From Desmodus rotundus (lineage: Eukaryota > Chordata > Mammalia > Chiroptera > Phyllostomidae), in NCBI RefSeq assembly GCF_022682495.2, contig NC_071389.1:176948056-177012055 (forward strand): a DNA stretch of 64,000 nt, given 5' to 3'. The position numbers and the translations under genes were made by a program. Positions within the stretch are counted from its first letter, which is position 1. Each line of letters begins with the position of its first letter. Under the pieces are notes generated by a model. The model made no database searches, had not been told where the DNA came from, and saw nothing but the letters and a program-made list of their open reading frames with translations. Positions 36,625 to 47,600 of this stretch are shown piece after piece.

Positions 36625-37050
36625 AGTAATGAAAGGTTGGGTATTAGCCGTCAACCTTAAACAAGAAGCAACAAGGTCATTAGCTAGCCCAAATGAGTTT
36701 ATTAGGGAATCGCAGAGGAATTTCAATCCGGGACAAGTAAATTAGAGCAAACCACAGGCAGGTCCGAGGAGACAAAGGGATTCCGGCCAGCTTTTATTAG
36801 GTTTTAGGAGGAAATTGGGAAGGGCTGTGGTAGTTCTTTATTGGCTGCAAGTGGTCAGCAGCTTGTTGCCAGGTCAGAAGGAAATCCCTTTCTTCCTGCC
36901 AGGAGCGAGTGCTGTGCGCACGCCGCCGCTCCCTTCGCAGCTTCCTGGCCCCGTTGGGACCTAGGACTCCTCTGTTCATTCGCACATGGTGCACGAACAG
37001 ACACATCATTGAGACAAAATGGAGCCCACCGATGGTTTTAAATACAATTA
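36625..37050 (-). mobile_element. LTR-like element, antisense, family not recognised
   Basis: On the - strand it has a GC- and CpG-rich body (36900-36990) followed by three AATAAA-type signals (CCAATAAAG, CCTAATAAAAGC, CTAATAAACTC), the layout of an LTR U3-R-U5. Possible TG/CA termini are TGTATTTAAAACC and TTTCATTACTACA. No flanking duplication is obvious and no internal retroviral genes are present. Preserved CpGs suggest it is not very old. It could instead be part of another repeat. Confidence 0.45.
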
Positions 37051-37286
37051 GAACTTTAACCTGTGATTAAGGTTGCATTTTAAGCCAGTGAAGAAAAAAA
37101 ATGTATTTTAAAAACTGCTGTTGGGACAACTGGCTGGTCTTTTGGAAAGGATAATTTTTTCCATTAAAACAAAAAAGCCCAACTCTTTCCTTTGACAAAA
37201 TTCTGTATGAGCAAAGATTTAAACATTCTACAAAGAAACTTTGAAATACTAAAAGAAAATACGGTAAGTTAAATATATCAGCGTGG

Positions 37287-37499
37287 GGTCCTGACTGGTG
37301 AGGTTCAGTTGTTTGAGTGTGGTCTTACACAGGGCAAGGTCGCCACACCTACCAGAGTCAGGGCACACGCCTGCGTTGCAGGTTTGGTCCCGGCCCAGGC
37401 AGTGCGAGAGGTAACAGACTGACGTCTCTCTCCCTTCTCCTCTGTCTAAAAACAAATACATAAAATCTTTAAAATAAATAAATAAATAAACCAAAAAAA
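37287..37499 (+). mobile_element. VES-type SINE, diverged
   Basis: Head GGTCCTGACTGGTGAGGTTC, body GAGTCAGGGCACACGCCTG with GCAGGTTTGGTCCCGG, CT-rich segment and an (AAAT)n tail. The internal B box is partly lost. The tail abuts the mariner at 37502. Confidence 0.85.
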
Positions 37500-37501
37500 T
37501 A

Positions 37502-38182
37502 TGAGGTCTGTCTGGAAAAAGTCCAGCCATTGTTAATTTAATGAGAAAGGTTTGCGTGACATCCGTGTAACCTGGCAGCCAAGGAGAATGGACTAGAATG
37601 CTCATGTGTGAATAATGCCAACTTCACTGTACTAATCAGTGGGGGTGGTAGATGCCATTGAATGGAATGTGTCCTGTGTGGCTGTCCACTCAAAATGACT
37701 TAGTGAATAGAGCAACGAATCTGCATCAAATTTTGCATTAAGCTTCAGCATATTTCCGTGGATAGTATTCAGATGATGCAGAAGGCAACAGCTTTGGGCA
37801 GCTGGTGATCGGCAGCTTCATCACAACAACACGACCGCTCATGCATCACATTTTGTGCAGAGCTTTTTGGTCAAACATCATGTCACTCAGGTGACTCAGC
37901 CCCCACGTAGCCCAGATTTGGCACCCTGTGACTTCTGGCTTTCCTCAAAACTAAAATCACCTTTGAAAGGGAAGGGATTTCAGACCATCACTGAAATTCA
38001 GGAAAATACAACTAGACAGCTGGTGGCAATTGGGAGAACTGTGTGAGGCCCCAAAGTGCCTACTCTGAAGGGGACTGAGGTGTCATTGTCCTATGTGCAA
38101 TGCTTCCCGTATCATGTATCTTCTTCAATAAATGTCTCTACTCTTCACATTACATGGCTGGATACCTTCTGGACAGACCTTG
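37502..38182 (+). mobile_element. Mariner transposon with internal deletion
   Basis: A 681-bp element with ends TGAGGTCTGTCTGG and GGACAGACCTTG and TA duplications at 37500-37501 and 38183-38184. On the + strand it keeps the C-terminal catalytic part of the transposase. This shows a D in the (H/N)DNA motif and, 34 residues later, the D of PCDFW (DD34D spacing), but the central several hundred bases are missing. Inserted into the A-rich tail of the SINE to its left. Same family as 34267-35597. Confidence 0.88.
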
Positions 38183-38589
38183 TATAACATTTGAGGGGTA
38201 GACATGGTATAGCTAAAAAGACTTTGGAAATATGATACCTACAACAGTACATATTTAGATTCCAGCTCATTAAATAAATGCTTATTTTTAGTGATATAAA
38301 GTCTAACAATAGTGAAACCATTGTTAGAATCCATTCACATATGAAGGCATATGTGAATATTTTAATGTATTTCTTCACTATGTAAGAAGCAGTTTCTCAT
38401 AACTCCAATTACTTACTCCATGAAAGTTATCATCCCCCCTTCTTTATAGATGAGGAAACAAGCTAAAAGATTAAATAATTCAAGGTGACTAAGAAAGTGG
38501 ATCCAAGACCAGTTTTCTGCCTAAATCTCATACTCTTTTTAGTACTACATTCTTATATTTATTTCAGTAATGTTAAACAGACAATTTGA

Positions 38590-41500
38590 GATATCTCTGG
38601 TGAAGATATTTTATTTTTCATAAAAATATAATTGTACAATGCTCTTCAGAGAAAGAAAAATCCTTTCAATGCCCCCAAATACCATGTGACTTAACAGTAA
38701 TCTTCCACTCCCTTAAAACTAAATATATAATTGACAATAAGCAACTGATTGCTTGGGAAATGTAGCATTTATATTTCCCTTTATTTTAACTACAGACAAG
38801 TCCAGTTAGACCTATACTTTTGTAATAAGCCAAATCAAATCTATTATAATTCAAAGACGATAAAAAATGCTAAATGGTAAAGCTGATAAATACTGCCAAT
38901 TAGCTGGTAAACTGTGATGAATTTGCTGCAATAAGATAGATTCAGACTGGAATACAATAGAAAGATTTTAGGTAAAATAGAAAAAAAATTTAAGAACTTC
39001 AACCATATCCTAAAACTTGACCTGGTCAAACTTATTCCATATTATGTTCAGTTGCTCTAACATATGGCAGGTCTGTGCTACATTAAATATGGATTACGAC
39101 GGGGCTAAATACACAGACATAGTTTCCCCCTTACCTTCCTTTCTTTGGGTTAAGAAGAAAACATTACTCTGTTACTCACAGAACAAGAACAGCACTGACC
39201 CAGGGGGACTGAGCTCACTGATTCTCACCCTCTTCTGTTCTCCCTCAGCCTGTCAGGGCAGGTAAGTGAGAGATGCTGGGATTTCAGTATGCTGCTCCTG
39301 AACTGAAATGGGGGAAGAAACAGGCTGTTTTAATCAGTGACATTTATTAACATGCTTCAAGTGGCCAAGCGTGCAGTGAGCACAATACTCAAAGCAATCC
39401 AACATTCCTTTTTAAAACCAAGGAGCTTTCTCTTGGTTTTGATCTACTGCAAAAACCAAATAGGTAGGTTTTGGAATAAAGTCAAATAAATTGTAATTTA
39501 CTTTCACCCAAAATTATACATCTTCTACCTGACCTGAGGACAAAGTCACTGCTCTTGTAAAGATGGTGGGGGTGGGGGATATATCTCAGATAAATGACCC
39601 TGTAATTTAAAATTACAACCAGAGAAGAAATACTTCAAGCACAATGGAGACATTGCATTGAAGAGCCACATTCATTTTGGAATGTTTGCTTTGAAAACAG
39701 CTCTTCTGGGGAATTCAAAAGGTACTGAACATAGTAACATACAATACATTTTGGGTTGTTTTGCAAAATAAAAAATATACATTTGAGTAGACCAGAAGGC
39801 AAAACAGACCCATTACAATCTGAACGCTACATTTAAAACACTGAAATTCTGAAGGCCTAAATATTAACAATCCTTTATCTATATTTGTTATCCTAAAAAG
39901 ACATTAAATACTCTTATCCCCCCATCCACCAAAACACAGAGAGACCCAACAGTCTGGGCTAGTGGTATATCAGTAGTCACACAGGACTGGACTAGAGATC
40001 TGAGTTTGCAACCGAAGCACAGGAGGCACTTAATTCAAATGCATAGCCTAAGAGAAGGGTGTGGGGGAAGTACCTTGTAATCTGAAACTACATGGTCCAT
40101 CTCATGTTCCACCTCACAGACAATGTATTACACGATGCCTCCTCAAAAACTACCGTTTCATAACAGAACATATTTTGTTTGGAAGTCAAATATTTGTTTC
40201 ATTAGAGCCAAGGACCATTATAATTTAGCAGCAACAGGGAACACATCTCCTGAATTAACTATGGGAAAGAAAAGAGAGGGGGTCTCAAAGGGGAAATGGT
40301 TCCCGGGGTCTATTTTAGTGTATCATACTATGAGCTGGATTCCTCAACCATCACGCCATCGGGAGGTCAGAAGACAGTAAACGTAGCTGCGGTGAGAACT
40401 GGAAAGGACTACTCTGCCCTCTGCACCTCCCAGCTGTGGTGCTGTGCACAGACCTAGCTCCAGTGTTTCACTCCAGAGTGGAGGCATCGCCGGGGCTGAA
40501 CCAGACGCACACCTACAGTGCATTTCTTTCTGGCTCAGAACACATTCATAAGGAAACTCGTGTCAGGGAGGAAACTGAGTGTTCTGGTTACGGCTACAGC
40601 CGTTAGATCTACCAGCAATTTGTTCACTTTAATCCAGGTCTCCTGAGGCAGAAACTCAATCTCAGCAGCTAAAGTTATCTATTTTCTTTAGAAAAATTTT
40701 CCTAGTTGACTTCCCAAGGAAATGGGTGTGAACACTCACTCCTGTCCTCCCCATATGCTCATATAGACATATGATAGAAACACACACAGACACACACACT
40801 TTAGGTTGTAAAGATGATGTACAGTGCTGAAACGCCTAAAAGGTTATTTCTTGCTTAAAAATGAAATTTGACTGATAATTCTCCAAGTATGGACTGGGCC
40901 CTAGCAAATGTTTGCAAATACAGTTTGAGAAGACAGCAACAAAAGTTCCAAATAGAGGCTGTCTTGAGGGCTTTCCTGATAGATGCTGTTAACATGTACA
41001 TTATTTAAAACAGGCATGTTATTATGGATTATAAAAATAGAAGTGTATCTATTTGTTAATATATATTCACAGCTTATGCTGGAATGGCTCACAGGAGAAA
41101 TCATGGTTCATGCAGAAAACAGATGTTACTCAAGTAAATATAAAGAAATAAGATCAGGTCCATCAAGGCTGAGAATCTAGTCGGTAATCAGCCCATTCGG
41201 TTTCTCTTTGTAGGGCAATCAAAACCATGACAGGAGGTGACACCTAAACACACACACACATACAACTACATGGAAAGAGTATAAATTAACCACTAAAGCA
41301 AGGTAGAGTTAAGGTGCAAAAATACAATCTTTACCCATTTTTCTCTACGCCTGTGTTTTCAAGCATTGCAACATGTTAAATGCCATGGGAGGCAATACCA
41401 ACCAGGACAGGTCTTGAATGTTTGTAAATTTTCTAAGTGTTAAAAGTTAAAGCAAAATCCTTTGAAATCTATGATCACACATTTGGTAGAAATTGCGGAT

Positions 41501-41623
41501 TTACAGAGATGACTATGGAGCAGTAGGTAGTAAATGGAGCCAAGAAGTATAATCTTGTCCATTCATCCTTCATAGGAATCAGGATATTGACTTCAATCAC
41601 TGACTTATCATTTTATATGATCT
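38590..41623 (-). other. CREBL2: Probable CREBL2 3' UTR
   Basis: Begins right after the CREBL2 stop codon and extends about 3 kb. It contains no bat SINE, L1 or DNA transposon, in contrast to both flanks, as expected of a constrained UTR. Candidate poly(A) signals on the - strand are AATAAA at 39343-39348, 38610-38615 and 38558-38563. CA runs at about 40781-40800 and 41249-41264 become UG-rich in the mRNA. The true end cannot be chosen from sequence alone. Confidence 0.5.
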
Positions 41624-41628
41624 TCACC
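41624..41628 (-). CDS. CREBL2: CREBL2 coding exon 4 (last two coding bases plus stop)
   Basis: The acceptor TTTATTTTTCAG is immediately followed by GGTGAAG. Joined to the single T left over from exon 3, this gives TGG (Trp120) and TGA. The exon start is 41628 and the stop codon is at 41626-41624. The rest of the exon is 3' UTR. Confidence 0.88.
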
Positions 41629-44600
41629 CTGAAAAATAAATTAAAGTTACCAATGTAAGAATGCTTTTAAGATCAATGAAATTTAGTGAATGTGTTTTAA
41701 AATGCAGCTGACTGATCTGAGTAAATCCCTCCCATTGACCTGCCAACAGCAACCAACACTTAACTATGAGAGGAGGGTATACTCAGACCACACAAAGGGC
41801 ACACCTCGAGTACCCAGCTTGGGTGATAGGGATGGCTGTGTCACTGAAACCTACAGGACACCTACTACATTAGGGCATGCTACCAAGACAGGGGGTCATA
41901 GCAGCTCTACCTGATACATAGAAACAAACACAGGGAGGCTGCCAAAATGAAGAAACAAAGAAACATGGCCCAAATGAAAGAACAGATCACAACTCCAGAG
42001 AAAGAACTAAACAAAATGGAGATAAGCAATCTATCAGATACAGAGTTCAAAACACTGGTTATAAGGATGCTCAAGGGGCTTAGTGAGGACCTCAACAGAA
42101 TAAAACAGATCCAGGAATACACTAATTGAAATAAAGAACGATTTACAGGGAAACAACAGTAGAGTGGATAAAGCCAAGAATCAAACCAATGATTTGGAAC
42201 ATAACGAAGCAAAAAACAACCAATCAGAACAAGAAGAAGAAAATGAATCCAAAAAAGTGAGGATAGTGTAAGCAGCCTCTGGGACAACTGCAAGTGTTCC
42301 AACATTCACATCACAGGGGTGCCAGAAGGAGAAGAGAAAGAGCAAGACACTGGAAATCTGTTTGAAAAAACAGTGAAAGAAAACGTCCTTAATTTGGTGA
42401 AGGAAATAGACATGCAAGTCCAGGAAGCACAGAGAGCCCCAAAGAGGATGTATGAAAAGAGGCCCACTCTAAGACACATCATAATTAAAATGCCAAAGGT
42501 TAAAGATGAAGAGAGAATCTTAAAAGCAGAAAGAGAAAAGAAGTTAGTTACCTATAGGGGAGTTCCCATAAGATTGTCATCTGATTTCTCAAAAGACACT
42601 TTGCAGGCTAGAAGGGACTGGCAAGAAATATTCAAAGTCATGAAAAGCAGGGACATACAACCAAGACTGCTCTACTCAGCAAAGGTATAATTTAGAATCA
42701 AAGGACAGATAAAAAGCTTCCCAGACAAGAAAAAAACATTCATTATCACAAAACCATTACTATATGAAATGTTAAAGGGATTTATTTAAGAAAAAGAAGA
42801 AGATCAAAACTATGAACAATAAAATGGCAAAGAATATAAATCTATCAACAATTGAATCTGAAAAACAAACTAAGCAAACAGGAACAGAGACACAATCATG
42901 GATACGGAGAGCTTTTTGATGGTTGCCAGATGGGAGGGATGTATTTGTGAATGGGTGAAGAGGTGAAGGGATTAAAAAGTACAAATAGGTAGTTACAGAA
43001 TAGCTATAGGGATGTACAGTACAGTATAGGAAATGGAGTAGCCAAAGAACTTATTCGTATGACCCATGGACATGAACAATGGTGGGAGGATCGCCTGAGG
43101 AAGTGGGTTGCTGGTTGGAGCAGGGCAAAGAGGGAAAAGATCAGGATAACTGTAACAGCATAATCAATAAAATATAAATAAAAAATAAAGTTTGGTATCT
43201 ACAGGAGGCTATTTTAAAATACAGAAGGAAAAAAAGACTGAGCTGATTTGCCTGTTTTCCCCTTAATTCAATTTAGATTAAGCAAATGTTATCTCATCCT
43301 TCAATTTTATAAAGTTTTTTAAAAGATAAAAGTTTATAACGTTTCCTTATAACCATTTCAAGTACTCCCAAATCAATCACAATGATGAAGAAATCAATGA
43401 CATGGCATCTTCATTCTACTATCTGTAGTCTCCTTAACAAATGGTGTTGGGACTACTGGATATTCACATACAAAATAATTTGGACCTCTACCTCATACCA
43501 TTTAGAAAAATTAACTCAAAATGGATTAGTGATCTAAATATAAGAGCTAAAACTAAAATCTATTAGAAAAAAGATACAGATAAATCTTCATGACCTTGTA
43601 TTTGGCAATGGGCTGTTGGATGTGACATGCAGGGCATGAACAACAACAAAAAATAGATAGCCCTGGCCAGGTGGTTCAGCTGGTTGGAGCGTCATCTCAT
43701 ATACCAAAGGGTTGAGGATTCGATTCTTGATCAGGGCACATATCTAGTTTGCGGGTTTGATCCCTGGTCAGGGCGTGTGCAGGGGGCAACTGATTGATGT
43801 TTCTCTCTCACATCTATGTTTTCTCTGTCTCTCTCCCTTACTTGCTCTCTAAAATCAATAATCGTATCCTCAGATGAGGATTAAAAGAAAAAGAAAGAAA
43901 AATAGATAAACTGGACTTACTTAAAATTAAAATCTCTTGTTCACCAAAGGATACTATCAAGAAACAGAAAAGACAACCTACAGAATGAGAGAAATATCTG
44001 AAAATCATATATTTGATAAAGGTCTAGAATCTAGATATATAAAGCACTCTTACAACTCAATCACAAAATGAAAAAGAACTCAATTAAAACATGGGCAAGA
44101 GACTTAAAAGAGACATTTCTTCAAAGAAGATATACACACGACCAACAAGCAGATATATGAAAAGATGCTCAACATCATTAGTCCTGCAGATGAAAACCAC
44201 AACCAGCCCTGGCCAGACAGCTAAGTTGGTTAGAACATCATCCTGAAATAACAAAGGGTATGGGTTCAATCTCCAGTCAGGGCACATATAAGAATCAACC
44301 AATGAATGCATAAGTAAGTGGAACAACAAATTGATGTTTCTCTTTCTCTCTCTCTAAAGATCAATTAATTTTAAGAAAGTTTTTTTGGTGCCCTGGATGG
44401 TATGGCTCAGTGGATTGAGTGCCTGCCTGAGAATCAAAGGGTCACTGGTTCGATTCCCAGTCAGGGTACATGCCTGGGTTGCAGGCCAGGTCCCCAGTGG
44501 GGGGCGTGAGAGAGGCCACCACACATTGATGTTTCTCTCCCTTTCTTTCTCCCTCCCTTCTCCTCTGTCTAAAAATAATAAAATCTTTAAAAAAATTTTT

Positions 44601-47600
44601 TTGTTTAAAAAAGCACAACCAGACACCACTTCACATCTACTAGGAAGGCTACAGTTTTTAAAAATGGAAAATAAAGTGTGGACAAGATGTAGAGAAATAG
44701 GAAGCTTCATATTTGCTGGTGGGAGTGTAAACTCTTTCAGCCACTGTGGAAAACAGTTTGTGGTTTCCATAAAAGCTAAATATAGAATTACCAGATGACC
44801 CAGCATTTTCACTTCTAGGTATATGCCCCACAGAACTGAAAGTTACTCAAACACACACTTGTACATGCATGTTCATAGCAGCACTGTTCACAATAGCCAA
44901 AAGGTAGAAACAAAAATCCATCAATGAATGAATGGATAAACAGGTTGTGGTATCAATATACAGTGGAATATTATGCAGCCATAAAATGGAATAAAGTACT
45001 GATACATGCTACAATGTAGATTATCCTTGAAAATATGCTAAGTGAAAGACACCAGACATAAAAAGTCACATACTGTATGACCCATTGATGTGAAATATCC
45101 ATGTTAGGTAAAGCCATAGAGACACAAAGCATATTCATAGGGCTGGAGGGAGGGGATAATTGTGAGTAACTGCTTAATGAGTTTGGGGTTTTCTTTTGAG
45201 GTGCTGAAATGTTTTGCAACTAGATAAAGGTGGTGATTTACAACATTTTAAATATAAGGAATTTACAGCATGGGCTACTCTACAAGATAGAGCCTGAGGA
45301 CCTTGCACATCTTACCTACCCTTCTGCTATTTCTTTGTCTATTAAAAAAAAAAGTATAATTCTTAAACACAATTATTGGAGGAAATACTTAAAATACTTA
45401 AGTGAAAATACTTTGTAAATTATAAATCAAAATACAAATAAAAGGTACTGTTAATAATAATTAGACTGGTACACTCCCATTTATGGACTAGGTGAACTTA
45501 ATTAACAAATCTGCCATAAATTTATCAGTTGCTCTGCATAGACCTCCTGGACAATGCATTTCAGTATTTGGAATCTAACCGTTTCATTTAGTATACTACA
45601 AACAACATCACCATTTTATTGATTGAAAGGTATACAGAAGAAAAAAAAGTCACACAGAGGAAAGTGGTCAGTAGAAATCCTACTTTAAGACACTCCTCTA
45701 CATGTATGTAAACAGTCCATGTAGTGTACTCACAGGAATTGCTGTTAGCGTCTGTTTTCCCGGCTTTCATGTGCCTGTTTAAGTTCTGCTGAGATTTGCT
45801 CTGCTCTTCTCCAGTGAGTAGGGCCTTTATTTCAGAAGGGATTTTTCCTTGGTCCATTGCCATACACCACTGCTTGTACTGAAATATTAAAAATATATTT
45901 AAGTAATATTTTACTAGTCCGAGTTCAGAAACCACTGGTAGAAATGCTAGATATAAGAACTCCCATGCCCAGAGGTCACACTGGCTGCGGGAAATCCCAC
46001 CCTCCATTGTCTTTCCTATCGCTAACCTAGGACAGGGATGAGGCCTGCCAGCTTCCACAAGAGGGGGGAAACTGCTACTCGATCTTCTGGTGACGCACTG
46101 CAGTATCGCTCAGATTAAAAAGGTCCCTCTGGTTATAAGAATGTCTCTCCATAGTGTGCCACTAACTAGAATTCATCTTTTGGCTAATGCTCACATTATT
46201 ATTTCTATTCCTAAAATAAATATTTTTGTAATTCCTTTCTTTCTTTCACAAACATTCATTAAACATCTACTTTCTATCAGAGTGTGTACTATGGACTCTG
46301 GGGTATACATAGATTAATCAGTTGAAAGATTATGCCCTCAACTGCAGAAGGTGAGAGATAATTTATATTGGGTTGGCTAAAAAGTTCATTTGCTTTTTTT
46401 CCATAAGATGACTCTAGTAGTGCTTAGTAGTCTTTAACTTCCTTTGAAACAATTTTGTGAGATTTTATTGTAACAGCTGTCCTATCAGTGTGCATTTAAA
46501 AAAAACTTATCCAAATTGGTGAATTTTTGTGTAGCCACTTTAATATTGAAGATGGAAGAAAATACACAACATTTTTGGCATATTATGCTTTATTATTTTA
46601 AGAAAGGTAAAAATGCAATTGAAATGCAAAAAAAGATATGTACAGTGTTTATGGAGAAGCTGCTGCGATTGATTGAACATGATAAAAGTGGTCTGTGAAG
46701 TTTCGTGCTGGAGAGTCCCCACTTGATGATGCTCCACGGTCAGGTAGGCCAGTTGAAGTTGATAGGGATCAAACTGAGACACTAATTGAGAACAATCAAT
46801 GCTATATCATATGGGAGATAACCTACATACTCAAAATATCCAAATCAATAAAGTTATTGGTGAAAATGAAAAATCTGCCTTTCAGTTTATAGAAAAAGCT
46901 AAACGGACTTTTTGGCCAACCCAATTGCATAAGTCAAATTTAGTATACTAACAAAAAATCTACTGAATAGTGTATTTCTGAACTGTCTTTATGCCCCAAC
47001 CTTACTTTCTTACCTTCTAAAAAGCGGTGGTAGCCTGTTCTGGCTTTGTCATGATCATAGTAGTATTACCTCTCTCTTCCCCAACCTGTCACCTCCTCCC
47101 CGAGCTCACAGTAATGGGGCTTCAATTCTCTTTTATCTGTTCTCTTTTACATTTCTACAGTCACTACCCAAAATCTGAATGAATAGCCTTGGCTGGTGTA
47201 GCTCAGTGGATTGAGCATGGGCCTGCAAACCAAAAGGTTGCTGGTTCGATTCCCAGTCAGGGCATGTGCCTGGGTTGTGTGCCTGGGCCCCAGTAGGGGA
47301 TGCATGAGAGGTAACCACACATGGATGTTTCTTTTCCTCTCTTTCTCCTTCCCTTCCCCTCTCTCTAAAAGTACATAAATAAAATCGTAAAAAAACCCAA
47401 AATTTGAATGAATAAATGAAAACATGAAACATGCCAAATAAATAAATGTTTAAATACAACTGTATAGACTATTCATAGTTATATTGCTTTTTCCACTTAG
47501 CAATATATTATAAATGTTTTTCTACATCAATAAATATAGAGCTGCTCTGTGATTTTTACTGGATGCAAAGTAGTCCAACATATGAATGTAGTATAAGTTA

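Larger units (their letters stand above)
43425..45250 (+). mobile_element. Old L1 fragment (ORF2 end and 3' UTR) split by three SINEs
   Basis: Reads as one L1 tail once the SINEs are set aside: AACAAATGGTGTTGGGACTA, AAAACATGGGCAAGAGACTT, CAACATCATTAGTCCTGCAG, GTGGGAGTGTAAACTCTTTC, AATATTATGCAGCCATAAAA. Multiple stops; inactive. It is in CREBL2 intron 3, antisense to the gene. Confidence 0.82.

Noticed and set aside
39208..39240. Alternative CREBL2 exon 4 acceptor at a - strand GAAGAG|GGTGAG
   Set aside because: The upstream sequence is purine-rich with no pyrimidine tract; the site at 41628 has an excellent tract.
41692..43226. TTTTAAAATGCAG / TTTTAAAATACAG as target duplication of L1 copy 2
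   Set aside because: The right copy is about 20 bases past the A-rich tail and the match is AT-rich, so chance is likely.
45588..45733. Open frame extending CREBL2 exon 3 by 36 codons
   Set aside because: A strong donor (CCT|GTGAGT) lies at its start, and a matching exon 4 that restores the known TGG-TGA ending is found at 41628.
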